Shown: positions 1 through 10,680, counted from the stretch's first letter. The stretch is 64,000 nt of DNA from Plasmodiophora brassicae (GCA_036867785.1 CP145428.1:248001-312000); one strand, 5' to 3'. The notes: a model not told the origin generated them from the sequence alone. Made by a program: numbers and translations.

Positions 1-266
1 TCGTCGTTGGGATCACGACTCCACCCCGTCCTACTCGATGCAACGCGCCCCTTCCCTGCTCTTCTGCAGGCTGCCACACACAATGTATTACACAGATTGC
101 CGTTTGTTTCCCACGCCTGTGTGCAACCAATCTCTAACAGGCGGGTCGCCGTTGACTGATGATGTGTCGTCCAACGCGCTGGCGCCGGGCGTTTGTGGCG
201 TCAGGTCAACAATACGATGCTTTATAGTTGGCATGTTGATTCGCGTTGCGAACGTCGTCGGGATAT

Positions 267-1940
267 CTAGCCCGTCTGCTGGGAAGCGCACTGGCGGTTC
301 TGTGCGATGCCCGCCTGGACGCACGACGCTGTGTACAGACTGGCCGTCTGGACCGGGTGGCCTGGCGACGGGTGCACGATGATGGTGCTGCCGACGTTGC
401 CGGTCAGCGCGTCTGGAGGGGCAGACGCATGTCAGCCGGGTCCCTTCGAGCACGGAACTGGGTACCTACTCTCACAGCACATGACGTTGCCACCCGTGCT
501 CTGGTTGGGGCCCATCCACAGGTCGACGTGCTTCTTCCCCGACTTCGCGTCGATGTCACATTGGGCGCAGTCGTCCTCCATGATGTAGTATTTCTGCACG
601 CCGGGCACGTAGATGATGGTGCCAGGAGCAATCAGCTTGGCAGCACCTGCCACGTCAGAAGGTCACTCAACAGGTTCCCACAGACGAACCGCGTTGTACC
701 GACCTGCGAAGGTGATCGGATCACTATACGTGCCGGATCCCTCGTGGGCAATCTGGTGCTGCTGTGGTCCCTGGCCTGGATACGAGATGTCGGCACCACC
801 GTACCCGCCGTCCGACGCCGTGTTGTCGTCGTATCCGTAGAAGGTGATCAGCACGTTCGTCCAGGTCGTCTCGGACGAGGACGGCACTGTCGATGGAGCA
901 GCACTCGGCGTCGGGCGAGGAGGGCTTGGCGTCGTCGCTGGACCGTCGCCGGCGCCTACATTCGTGCTGCTTGCGCAGGCGCCGGAGACGCAGACCAAAG
1001 CGTCGTCGCAATCGTTTTCTGATGCGCATGTTGCTCCCAGACAGTGGCCAGCCTGCGCCAATGCGAGGTTAACGAACCGCCGAACGCAATGGCGCTGTCC
1101 ATACCCAGAAGCAGGCAGTGGTTCCTCTGGTAGAAGGTGCAGGCGTAACACGAGGGGCGGGTGTTGACGTGGTACTCGGCGCGTTGCTGTTCCCGCAACG
1201 CCCAGAGACGCAGGTCAGCGAATCACTGCAGTCGTCGTCTGATGTGCACGTTGCTCCCGAACAGTGCCCGGCCTAATAAGGGCGGAATTAGCAGATGATG
1301 ACCCGCAGGCAGTGGCTGGTGTCCTTACCCAGGTGCACGTACTGCTCGACGCGCTGCCCAGCGATGGCGGTGGTGTCGAACGGGCGGCGGGCGTTGCTGA
1401 GCTGGGGGCGTGGCTTCCCGCGCAACGTCCGGAGGCACAGATGAGGACGTCGCTGCAATCGTTGTCTGATGAGCACGTTGCACCCAGGCAGTGCCCAGCC
1501 TGATCACGTTCCATTAGTGCAACCGCGTAAGGCACTTCATGGAGTGTCGTTACCCAGGAGCAACTAGGGGATGACGGTGACGGTTTTGACGACGAAGGGG
1601 TTGGCTGCGGAGACCTGGACGGGGACGGTGGCGAAGGAGGCACCGAGCTGGTTCCTCCGCAGACGCGGTTGACGCAGGTCAGGGCACCGTCGCAGTCATC
1701 GTCGGAACCGCACGACGCGCCAGCACAGTGACCAGCCTGTTGTAGCAAACCACGGTCAGACGCCAAACCTGCATGACGATGGTTAACTACCCAAGAACAC
1801 GTATTCGTCGATGGTTTGCTGATCAGCGACGTGGCTAGCTTCTGTAGCGGCGAAGAGGCTTGACGACGTGCTGCTGCAATTGATGATAGTATTAGCAGGG
1901 CGACAGAGAATAGCACTGTCCAGTATATTTGGCGACCCAT
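267..1940 (-). CDS. Secreted protein with four Cys-rich modules and a C-terminal RlpA-like (double-psi beta-barrel type) domain
   Basis: Exons: complement(267..412, 470..646, 704..1052, 1105..1272, 1329..1499, 1554..1736, 1791..1940), 447 aa. The N-terminus is a signal peptide (hydrophobic LFSVALLILSS, then ARRQ). Four modules of about 27 residues follow, each C-x-W-AGHC-x-GA-x-C-x4-DC-x4-L-x-C-x3-C with small variation, joined by Pro/Ser/Thr linkers. The C-terminal part starts TFYGYDDN and has GTYSDPITFAG, YVPGVQKYYIMEDDC, HVDLWMG, CESALTG and TIIVHPSP. I recognise this pattern from fungal-type secreted RlpA-like proteins that pair it with N-terminal Cys modules. Introns are 52-57 nt. One splits every Cys module at the same codon, between W and AGHC. 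The first two are 54 nt with no stop, so the unspliced reading stays open there. Extracellular or cell-wall location is inferred; the substrate is unknown. Confidence 0.82.
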
Positions 1941-2458
1941 ACGCGCGCCCCCCAGATAAATGATACAGACTCAAACGATAACAAGCACTTAACAATAACG
2001 AGGCAGTAGAAAGTATGCGCAGTACTGCTGAGCCGCACCTCATTGACTCATTCGGGGCATGCTGCACCTAATCCGATCCGAGACGCTCATGATGACCATC
2101 GCCGATAGGAAGCTGATGAGTCAACTAGCGCATGGTTAGCCTCGATCGGACCGTGTTGTTCGGCAGCGAGCTATTATATACCCAGCATTGCGTCAGATGA
2201 GCGTGTTCTCTTTCGATGTCATGTAACGTGGCAGGAACGAAATCGATGTACGTACGGAAAGCCTCGTAAGTACACAGATGCTACGCGCCGCACCACTTAG
2301 GTAGTGGACGCCCGGGCACGACTTCGCCGAGGTTGACGGGCCGGAGCAGCTCCTTTATCACTGCAAACTTCCGAGCAGGGCGAATCACTTCATACCGATC
2401 TAGTGAGCTCGTAACGAAGATCGTAAGCTGGACCGCAACCTTTATTGTCATTGTCGAC
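1941..2458. other. Intergenic region, no feature recognised
   Basis: These 518 bases separate the start of the Cys-module gene from the end of the zinc-knuckle ORF. The part just upstream of 1940 should hold the promoter of the secreted-protein gene. No conserved ORF, RNA gene or long repeat was seen. Confidence 0.4.
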
Positions 2459-3709
2459 CTACTTAGCACAAGCCTGTGCCGCTGGCAACTCAGGCAGGCT
2501 CCTCTTTTCGACCTCAGTACACGCGCCGCCTCCTGTAGCCTCGAGTTCAGCCTTGATCTTGAGGTACTCGGAACGAAACGCATCCATGGCCAGTGCATCG
2601 GCCTCCTCAACGTCTGTCGCTGCACTGCTTGATTTCTGCAGTGTTCCCACACGTACCGACGGCTCCTTCTGATGCTCTAACGGCTCATTGACGTCGCCCT
2701 GCAGGGTTGTGGCTTTCTTGGCCGCCTGAAGGGCTTCACGGGACTCCCGCAGCTTCTTTACCAGTAGGCACTTTTGGTCTTCGGAAGCCTGGTCGCATGC
2801 ACGAAGAGTATGCGGGCCTCTGCAGAACCAGCACTCCGCCGGTATTGCATCTTTCCCGACGTCCTTGGCCTGCAGGGGTGCGACCTTCGTGGTCTGATCG
2901 GCATGCCGCGACTTCCACAGATTCTTCATCACCATCTCCTTCTGGCCTTCAGAAGCCATGACGCATTGCCGAAGTGTATGCGGTCCCTTGCAGTACCAGC
3001 ACTCCGGCTTTCCGTCGACTCTCCCTTCACGCCCGATAACTGGTCGTGATATCCGCCCCGTCCCTTCGTTCGGTTTGCGCTTCTTGAGCGAGGATGAACC
3101 GGCTGCCGACGACCCTGGCGCCGTCAACCCCCGATCTTCATCGTTGTGAACCTTACGGTTGTCGGAGTTACGGTGAGATGGGGCATCGTCAGGGCGAGAG
3201 CGTCTTTTCGGTGCCGTTGTAATTACGTTGGGTTGCGTTTGCGCGCAAGTACTGGGCGTGTATGCATGATCAAATTGATGAACAGACGTGCCAGGAACGT
3301 AAGAACTATCCTGCGACACGGTGAACGTCGGGCTACTGGAGAGGTAGTAGTTCGACCACATCTCGCGGGCGCGAACATAGCCAACATCGTTGGCGAGTGC
3401 ATAGAAATGCTTCGAGCGCTGAACGAAACAGCGCAGCTCGTCAAACCTGCCAGCCTCCAGCAGCACTTGCGCTTTGGACAGCATGACAACAACGTGCGTT
3501 TCCCCCGACATCGACGGTATGTCATATCCGCATTCGTAGCGGTCGACCGGGAGCGTCGATTTGGCCGCATTATTGCTGCTCGTCGGCGGCGGCACAGTCG
3601 TCGATTTGACCTGCGCGCGCAGATTCTGGACCTCCTCCAGCAGTCGCCCCAGCAGCAAATCGGTCGCCTCCCGGTCTATTGACCCGTTACACCCACTTGC
3701 ACCGCGCAT
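2459..3709 (-). CDS. Gag-like protein with two CCHC-type zinc knuckles
   Basis: The frame is open from ATG at 3709 (another in-frame ATG lies at 3781) to 2459, 416 aa, with no intron. The N-terminal ~30 residues look helical (LLLGRLLEEVQNL). A middle basic stretch (KRRSRPDD, KKRKPNEG) could be a nuclear signal. Two nearly identical knuckles follow: CWYCKGPHTLRQC and CWFCRGPHTLRAC. Their spacing is C-x2-C-x3-H-x4-C, one residue shorter than the retroviral/gag C-x2-C-x4-H-x4-C. After each knuckle comes a helical segment (ASEGQKEMVMK, ASEDQKCLLVK), so the unit of about 50 residues is duplicated. This could be a domesticated gag or a lineage-specific nucleic-acid-binding protein. No protease or reverse transcriptase is adjacent. 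Function not recognised. Confidence 0.6.
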   Translation of the reverse strand: MRGASGCNGSIDREATDLLLGRLLEEVQNLRAQVKSTTVPPPTSSNNAAKSTLPVDRYECGYDIPSMSGETHVVVMLSKAQVLLEAGRFDELRCFVQRSKHFYALANDVGYVRAREMWSNYYLSSSPTFTVSQDSSYVPGTSVHQFDHAYTPSTCAQTQPNVITTAPKRRSRPDDAPSHRNSDNRKVHNDEDRGLTAPGSSAAGSSSLKKRKPNEGTGRISRPVIGREGRVDGKPECWYCKGPHTLRQCVMASEGQKEMVMKNLWKSRHADQTTKVAPLQAKDVGKDAIPAECWFCRGPHTLRACDQASEDQKCLLVKKLRESREALQAAKKATTLQGDVNEPLEHQKEPSVRVGTLQKSSSAATDVEEADALAMDAFRSEYLKIKAELEATGGGACTEVEKRSLPELPAAQACAK

Positions 3710-3972
3710 GATCTGATTCGTAACCGCTGCGGTAGCGCAGGCCGCGTAAGGCCTGGCAGATGTGTGATCTGACGGTTGCATTTGAAGACGGCGTCCTCGC
3801 CAGCTGCTGCAGAGCCCGTCGGACTGCGTCACGGACCGCGCAATTTAAGGACTCACGCGACCTATACTTAGCGAGACAGGGTGCCAGGACCAGAAATCGC
3901 ACTACTGTAGGCCGATTCCTGCAACAGGCAAGCAAATTTGTATTCTATGGAGTACGTGCTCTATAGGTTGAC

Positions 3973-5257
3973 CTAGGACGGGTGTGGAACGGGCACGAAA
4001 TAGTGCTGGCCGGATCCGGGCCCGGCTGTTAGCGCGGTCTTGACCGGGTGCCCGCCTTCGGGCATGTTCACCTTGCAGGCTGCGTTGACAGTCGCCTGCG
4101 TCAGCGCGTCGGAGCAGTACTGGCAGCGTAACGTCAACGAGGCGAGCGACGCCGCGTACTGGTCGGTCAGGCGGATCCATTCGGCCATTTCGGTGCGGGC
4201 CCGCTCCTGCGCGACGGCATCGTCTCGCAGCCGGGCGCGCACGGCCGCCCGCTCCCGGATCAGGTACCAGATCATCTGGTCCTTCACCTGAAGCAGGTCG
4301 TCGACGGCGCTCATCTTCCCGATCAGCCGGTGCTGGTCCCGTACCTCGTGCGGGAACTCGTCCACGTCGACTGATATCCTCCGCGGTATCGCCTGCACGT
4401 GGTGCACCGTCAGCGTTTCGCTCCTGCGAAAGAGAAACCGGCGGGGGCTCCGTTACGCGTTCGGAAAGGTCCTGGGCGTGCGCGGCCAGGAACTCGAATT
4501 TCGCCAGGAACCTGTCCATGTCAGCAGGCAGCGCTGCGCCCATGGCCAGCGACTTGTCGAAAGCGTCGATCTGGTCGATCTCGGCGCGGACCAGCTCGAC
4601 GTCGGCACGGAGCAGCGCGAGTTTCCGCTGCTCGTGGGCGCCGAGCCGATCGAGAATGGCCTGGAGCTCGGCGCGCGTCTCCTTCTCGATCGCCAGGCGG
4701 TTGCCGCGAAGCCGGTCGGCGTCTGACTCGATGGCGACGGCCAGCTCGGCGAGTCGGGCGCGTCGCTGCAGCATTGGGCCTTGCACGCACCCGAGCAGGT
4801 GCGTGCGGCGCGTGCTGTACGCGTCCGCAAGGGGCACCACGCGGTGCGTTAGGGAGCGGTGCGCCCCCCGATCCCGGCATTGCTCGCAGACGGCCGCTTC
4901 ACAGGTCGTGCAGTACAGCAGCAGGCGGCGGTCGCGATGCTCCCTGCACATGATACGGTACCGTTCGAGATCGGCCACGTGCACACGCTCGTGCGCCGCG
5001 TCGACCGCGATCGCATGCGATGCCGAATTGCACGCCGCACATAACGTCCTGTCGCATGTCGTGCAGTACAGCGACGATGCACGCGCCAGGCACCCTTCAC
5101 AGACGACCGCGCCGACCGGGATGGCTTCGCCTACCACCGCACCGGTGGCACCGTCCGCCGCAGGCGCCTCTGCCGCCTTCTTCGACGACTTCTCCTTCCC
5201 CGCCTTGGGCGCTTTCTCCGACTTGCCCGCCTTCTCGGCCTTCTCCTTCTTCGCCAT
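3973..5257 (-). CDS. Tandem B-box zinc-finger, coiled-coil protein (TRIM-like without RING)
   Basis: Exons: complement(3973..4392, 4457..5257), 406 aa. The single 64-nt intron (GTAACG...GTGCAG) restores the frame. The N-terminus is a Lys/Ala-rich tail (MAKKEKAEKAGKSEK). Residues ~50-95 hold a first B-box-like finger (CEGCLARAS...YCTTC...LCAAC...H). Residues ~105-150 hold a second (CREH...YCTTCEAAVCEQC...H...H). A long helical coiled coil follows (about 160-330), with an extra CQYCSD near the C-terminus. B-boxes are protein-interaction zinc modules, often in ubiquitin or scaffold proteins. No RING precedes them, so ligase activity should not be assumed. Confidence 0.78.
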
Positions 5258-5449
5258 GCCCGGTACAATCCAATCCCGCGCGTCAGTGACGGGCAGACTT
5301 CATCGCGCTGTTGATGCCCCATTGCCTAGCATCCGACTCGACATAGACGTAGGGGAAGAGGCGGGTCCCCCACCAAGCGACCGGCGCTCCCCATCTGCAA
5401 TGGTTTTAATTCCAGGCAATGTATTAGGGATAGAGGTGCGAGGAGTGCG

Positions 5450-7573
5450 TTAGTAGGGGCGACGGGCATGACGTCGCGGACCAACCCTGCTTCTAGGCGG
5501 TTCGGCATCTTCTCCCGAGCATGACGCTGATGACGAATCATCGTCGTCGTCATCTTCCTCCTCTTCCTCGTCGTCGTCTTCATCGTCGTCGTCGTCGTCG
5601 TCAGGATCTGCGCCGTCGCGTACGGTAGCGAGCGCTGAGGGTGCCGTCGGCAGCATCGACGTCTTGTTCGACGGCGTTGAACTATTCGCGTGCCGCAGAG
5701 GCGGTGACACCGACGCCCTGAACGGCCTCCGCGTTTGGTCGTCATCGTCATCCTCACCGTACATCGGGTCGTTGCTCCGCTTCGGCTTCGACTTACGTCG
5801 TCGGTACTGGTTCCTCTTGGCACTGGATCTCCTCGCCGGTCGTCGGGCTGGGTACGGCTCTTCATCGTCATCGTCGTCATCGTCTTCGTCAGAATCGTAA
5901 CCGTAGGGTGGCGGGATGCCGCTGACGTCGCCATCGTACAGCATTGATGACGATCGCCACGGCGGCAGAGTTGCAGGTGCAGATGGGCGCGTCATCGTAT
6001 CGCGTCTCGTGGGCGGCACGGTCGCAGGGAACTCGCCGCCCAGAGACGACGGCGCTGACGACGGTGCTGACAACGGCGCTGACGACGGTCGCTGCGGAGG
6101 TAACGACGTCACCGGGGGCGCCTGCGGGGGTACGGCCATCGGAAACTCGTTGTCCAGCTGTGGCGATGACGTTGCCGGTGGTGCGGAAGACTGGAACGGC
6201 ATTGCTGCCGGTGGGAATTCCGCATCCAGGTCAGCCGGCGTTGGCGGCTGGAACGATGGTACCTTGTACTTGGGAGGGAGGGTCCCCGGTGCCGATGTGT
6301 GCGTCCGTGACGGTAGCGCGCTTGGTTCCCCACCGAATAAACCACGTTGCGAGCGGGGTCGAGCCGGAGCCGTCGTTGCCGATGTCGTGCCTGGACTTTG
6401 GGACGCCGGTGCGGGTTCGGATTCCGGTGCGGGTGATGCGCGGCGCGGCGGTGCGATGGTACCGGGTGAGGTTGCAGCGGTCCGCTGCGTTGTCGGGCGC
6501 TTTGTTGCTGCGGCCGATGTCGCAGCCCGCTTTGGCGGCGCTGTCGATGGGAGCGGTTCGGGGGATTCCTCAGCAGCAGGGGCGGTTGTGGAGCGTTGTG
6601 CACGAGGTGCTCGTGGCGCCACCGTGTCATTCGGACCGTCTTCCGCTTGGTCCGGGCGCGGGGCCAACTGGTCCTGCACATGATGGTCGCGGTCGTCAAG
6701 AACAGGGTCCGGGACGGGCGCTGGCGGTGTCGCCGCCGCCTTGGACGCCGGCAGTGCGCCAGCTGTCGATTGCGACGGCGTCGCTGCAGTCGCGGAATCG
6801 GGAGCTGTAGTCGCGACAGCCGGGAATGTAGCCGCAACACGCGGACCTGCAGTCGGGACTGTAGGAGCTGCAGTCGCCACGGTAGGAGCTGCAGTCGCCA
6901 CGGTAGGAGCTGCAGTCGCCACTGTAGGAGCTGCAGTCGCCACGGTAGGAGCTGCAGTCGCCACGGTAGGAGCTGCAGTCACCACGGCAGGAGCTGCAGT
7001 CGCCACGGTAGGAGCTGCAGTCACCACGGCAGGAGCTGCAGTCACCACGGCAGGAGCTGCAGTCGCCACTGTAGGAGCTGCAGTCGCTACAGTGGGAGCT
7101 GTAGCAGTCGCTACAGTGGGAGCTGTAGTCGTCGCGGCAGGAGCTGCAGTCGGCACGGTGGGAGCCGCAGGCGCAAACGTGGGAGCTGCACCTGCAGGGC
7201 TTGATGCTGTCGTCATGGGCACAGGAGCTGCAGGCACTGGAGCCGTCGCAGTCGACGGTGATGCAGCGGGAGTGACGCCGGGTTTCTGGGCGCGGATCAT
7301 TGGCGGCGCCTTCGTCATGGGTGCCGCTGCCGTGAAGATGGGCGTCGGCGGTGGTGTCATGATCGCAATAGGGTTCTCGAGCGGGCTCATTGGAGACGGA
7401 GGAGGCGTTAGCGCAGGAGTCGGTGCGTCCGTACCCCCCGTTGCACTGTCGAATATGACGGGCATCGTATCGGGCAGCAATTCAACGGTTGTGTCGCCAG
7501 CGACGAGGGCCAGCTGCGCCACGAGAAGCAGAAGCGTCGGCGCCCAGGGCCGCGTTCGGGTTGGGTGATACAT
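5450..7573 (-). CDS. Mucin-like secreted protein with Ala/Pro/Thr repeats and an acidic, basic-ended C-terminus
   Basis: One uninterrupted frame of 707 aa starts at ATG 7573. Residues 1-26 are a strong signal peptide (TLLLLVAQLALVAG). Residues ~45-330 are almost only A, P, T, S and V, including about fifteen tandem copies of a heptad close to VATAAPT coded by a 21-bp minisatellite. Thr/Ser/Pro density suggests heavy O-glycosylation. Later parts are Pro/Ser-rich, then carry long Asp/Glu runs (about 555-570 and 650-690) and end in an Arg-rich tail. No enzymatic domain is visible. A surface coat or extracellular matrix role is inferred from composition. The complementary strand is also largely open, a result of the GC-rich repeats. 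An unspotted in-frame intron cannot be ruled out. Confidence 0.68.
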   Translation of the reverse strand: MYHPTRTRPWAPTLLLLVAQLALVAGDTTVELLPDTMPVIFDSATGGTDAPTPALTPPPSPMSPLENPIAIMTPPPTPIFTAAAPMTKAPPMIRAQKPGVTPAASPSTATAPVPAAPVPMTTASSPAGAAPTFAPAAPTVPTAAPAATTTAPTVATATAPTVATAAPTVATAAPAVVTAAPAVVTAAPTVATAAPAVVTAAPTVATAAPTVATAAPTVATAAPTVATAAPTVATAAPTVPTAGPRVAATFPAVATTAPDSATAATPSQSTAGALPASKAAATPPAPVPDPVLDDRDHHVQDQLAPRPDQAEDGPNDTVAPRAPRAQRSTTAPAAEESPEPLPSTAPPKRAATSAAATKRPTTQRTAATSPGTIAPPRRASPAPESEPAPASQSPGTTSATTAPARPRSQRGLFGGEPSALPSRTHTSAPGTLPPKYKVPSFQPPTPADLDAEFPPAAMPFQSSAPPATSSPQLDNEFPMAVPPQAPPVTSLPPQRPSSAPLSAPSSAPSSLGGEFPATVPPTRRDTMTRPSAPATLPPWRSSSMLYDGDVSGIPPPYGYDSDEDDDDDDDEEPYPARRPARRSSAKRNQYRRRKSKPKRSNDPMYGEDDDDDQTRRPFRASVSPPLRHANSSTPSNKTSMLPTAPSALATVRDGADPDDDDDDDEDDDEEEEEDDDDDDSSSASCSGEDAEPPRSRVGPRRHARRPY
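6840..7150. repeat. 21-bp coding minisatellite
   Basis: Units close to GTAGGAGCTGCAGTCGCCAC run head to tail about fifteen times, most differing at one or two bases (CGCCACG, CACCACG, CGCTACA). The period is a multiple of three, so copy-number change keeps the mucin frame. Confidence 0.9.
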
Positions 7574-7903
7574 AGTTCAGATAACGTTATGGCTGACGTG
7601 ATATCTGACTGCTCGACCCGGGTGTCCCTGTTGACTCATGACGAACTGACTCACACTGCATGGGGACTCACACGATTTGGAGAAGTGAAACAAGGCAAGT
7701 ATAGTCACTTTGAGCATCGGAAGCAGAGTTGCCCTGTTTCGGAGGGGTCCAACTAACCCGACGACGGCGTCGTGGACCTGGGCACCTCAACACGCAAGGA
7801 CCAAATTGGGAACGGGTCCGTTGGCGGCATCTCGACAGGACTAGGTAGGGTGCGATAGAACCAGGTGACTGGTGAGCAACGGAAGCAGATATGCATACAA
7901 TAT
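7574..7903. other. Intergenic, probable promoter of the mucin-like gene
   Basis: These 330 bases lie between the start of the mucin-like gene and the end of the ankyrin gene, both on the minus strand. Nothing else is recognised. Confidence 0.4.
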
Positions 7904-9502
7904 TTAGTTGGGAAGGAAGTGCGAGAGACTCTCCTTATTCTTGTCGATAACGGCCAGGAACCAGGTCGAGTTCATAACGGACCAGCCATATGACAAAATG
8001 CTCGCTGCGAGCTTGCCGCGATCCACCCTGGCCAGCTCGACCGCCATCATGACATTGGCCTCCAGCTCCACGGCCAGCGACAGCGGCGTCTTGTTCTCGA
8101 AATCCACACAGGTCAGCGCTTCCCGAATGCGTTCCGAGTCATACGCAATCTTGAGGATTTCCACCATGATCTCACAGGCGCTGGCGTCGGGCAGCATCGC
8201 CGCCAGGTGGACCGCCGTCCTCGAATTGCCGTCCTTATGGAAAATCATATCCGGGTCGCCGTGCGTGCCAAGCACAAACAGGGCCTTCCTGCGCAGGTCC
8301 TGGTGCAGGGCCTCCTTCTCCCGCGCCAGATCCAATTGCTCGTTCCTCTTGAGCTCATCGCGGTCGATACAGGCCTGGCGCATGCGAACCAGCGCGTCGT
8401 CCAGAACCGTATGCTTCTCGGAATCCTCCAGCATCAAGTTCCCGCCGGCGCTGAGCAGAATTTGCAGGCATTCGGGCGTCCTCGCGTAGTGCATGGCCGA
8501 GGATTGCATGGCCGAGGATCGGACCCGAGCGAGAACCAGGTCATTGGGGCTCGCGCGGAGACCACCTACGATAGCGCGAACCAGCACCAGGTTGTTATCG
8601 TCCGCTGCCCTCATCAACATGCTGGTCTCGCGAACGTCCTCTTCGAGGGGGCCCATGGTCATCACCTCCAAACCGAGGTACGCCCCAATCAAGAGGTTCT
8701 GCGTAATCACGTTCAGAGCTTTGTCCTTGTCGTCGTCATCGGTCGATTCCACTGCGGCGAAGAAGTCGGAGGCCAGGAACCATTGGCGACGATCGTTGTC
8801 CAGATCGATCCAGTGGACATCGCCTTGGGCACGCTGGCGCAACAGGTCCTGTAACTTGGACGCCTGGCCCTTGTCATGCCATTGCAAGCGCGGCACGAAT
8901 TTCCAGTCGTCGTTGCTGTGAAACTTGATGAACACACGGGCCTCCTCCGACAATCCCGCTATCCTCCTCACGTCGCGGTCGGCGCTGGTTCTTAGAAGGA
9001 GCGCCGAATACAATTTCAGCGAATTGACAAATTTCCTCTGCAGCGTCTCCGACTGGTCCCTGGGCAGGACAGGTTAGCAGAGGCGGGCGCGTTAGCGGAA
9101 ACGTCCGATAAACGTACAGGAACCGCGTGTCTTCCAGGAAGTCTTCCATGTCCCATAGCGTGCGTCCGCAGACTTGCTCGCCGATCTGCGCCATCAGCGC
9201 ATCGACAAGGCGCTCGTCGGCCCCGGTCTGATGCAGGTGCACGACCGCATCGTAAAATCGCACGCCAGCAGTGCGGTTGCTGCCCCAGGTTCGGGTCTGC
9301 TCATCCACCCACTTCGCGATGTCTCTCTGAGCAACGAACGCGGTTGTCAGCGGTCGCCGCCTGCGCATGCCACGCCGGACGGTACCTTTGTCGACAGGCC
9401 GGCGTTGGCGAACGCCCGTGCCAGCCTGTCCGCGTCGTCGTTCGGCTGCGCGGAAGCCAGGGCCAGGGCCAGGGCGCCGACCAGCAGCAGCGACCGACGC
9501 AT
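7904..9502 (-). CDS. Secreted ankyrin-repeat protein
   Basis: Exons: complement(7904..9059, 9118..9326, 9386..9502), 493 aa; introns 58 and 59 nt. ATG 9502 was chosen because it gives a clean signal peptide (MRRSLLLVGALALALASAQ). The middle and C-terminal parts hold at least two ankyrin-type repeats: one around ARTPECLQILLSAGGNL, and a clearer one with GNSRTAVHLAAMLPDASACEI. A third weaker unit follows (NKTPLSLAVELEANV). The N-terminal 200 residues match nothing I recognise. Ankyrin repeats bind proteins and are normally intracellular, so the signal peptide suggests export. Secreted ankyrin proteins are known candidate effectors in some plant-associated protists, but host delivery is only inferred. 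Confidence 0.75.
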
Positions 9503-9628
9503 CGTTTCGATCTGGGCGACCGGGTCGCCCGCCACTGGCCCGCGGCGTTTCCTATTTCTGGACCCACGGAGCGCTGCGCTATTCCTGGAGCCCGGATTGG
9601 CCTGCGTGTATTGAGTATACCTATGTAT

Positions 9629-10474
9629 CTACCTATCTGCCCTGCCCTGCCAGATCCGGTGCAGCTGATCGAGGAGCGCGGCCTTGGGCGACACCGTTGA
9701 CGTCGTTGCGGAACGGTCCTGGTCCGGCTCCGGGGTCGATTGACTGAGGGCGGGCGCGCCTGGTTCGGCGGACGGGACTACGTCGCCGTTGTCATCGAAC
9801 TCCAGGCCGTGCCTGGACAGTAGGCCTATACCGCACCGACCGGTCGTCGCCATCAGTTGGCCGCCAGCGCGTGGCCATGCACGTCGTCGTACCTCTCGCA
9901 TGGTTGGTTTCCGTCTGAAGTTCCTGACATCGGCGGCGCCGTTCCGCGATCTGTCGGCGCAGCAGCGCGATCAACGATTGCCGGGCCTGTGACAGGTCAC
10001 GTCAGGCAACGGTGAACAGGAGCACGAGTGAAAGGCGAGGCGACTTGATTGGCGCGCAGGACGTTCAGCAGGTGCGATATGTTGATGAAGACGTGCTGGA
10101 GGTCCTCGAGGCGCGCGCCGGCTTCCGACTGCTGATCGACGAGCGCGTTCAGCAGCGCGACATACGTCGTCGCCGCCCGTCGATTCAGCATACGCAACTG
10201 ACGGGCGTGATCGCGCTCGTTTCCCTCGAACAGCTGCGGCACATTCGGGCCGAGGTCGTGAACGAGAAAGTCGTTCTACGGAGCGCTCGCGTCAGACAGC
10301 GACGACACGCACCGCGAGGTCAACAACCGATTGGACAGCGCCGAACTTGGCGAACGGCGCGTCGATAGGCGGCGGAGGCGTCGACCGATCAAAGTCGACG
10401 GACAGGTCCTGGTCGTACAGGATGTAGAACGGCGGCGGCGGCGGGTACGTCGCCCGATTGACGGCCTCGGCCAT
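9629..10474 (-). CDS. MED7: Mediator complex subunit 7
   Basis: Exons: complement(9629..9812, 9883..9986, 10045..10275, 10313..10474), 226 aa, close to the usual ~230. The N-terminus has the MED7 signature: YPPPPPFYILY, then PPPPIDAPFAKFG. After the first intron come VPQLFEG, LRMLNRRAA, LEDLQHVFINISHLLN and LRANQARQSL, the conserved helical core. MED7 forms the Mediator middle-module hinge with MED21 and acts in RNA polymerase II initiation in the nucleus. The first intron is only 37 nt and is the least certain junction. The C-terminal ~60 residues are divergent. Confidence 0.85.
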
Positions 10475-10680
10475 GGCACGGGCACAGACGCGCCCACGGC
10501 GTTTTGGGAACCTGCAGCTCTACAGTCATAGGTTGACGGTTTTGAAACGGCAGCTGCTCCCACACACGGACTCACAAACTGCAGCTCCCACACGGACTCG
10601 CGAACGGCAGCTTCTACTGTCGCACGAGCTGCAGCCCCCACTGGCGCACGAAGTTGTTCCCGGGGTGCACCAGCCGTACC

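Noticed and set aside
4518-5453. A 311-codon plus-strand frame over the B-box gene
   Set aside because: It is Ser/Arg-rich without domains. The minus strand carries clear B-box Cys/His patterns.
6741-7568. A long plus-strand Ala/Val/Gly frame opposite the mucin-like gene
   Set aside because: It is the complement of the repeat array. The minus strand has a signal peptide and a start codon at the right place.
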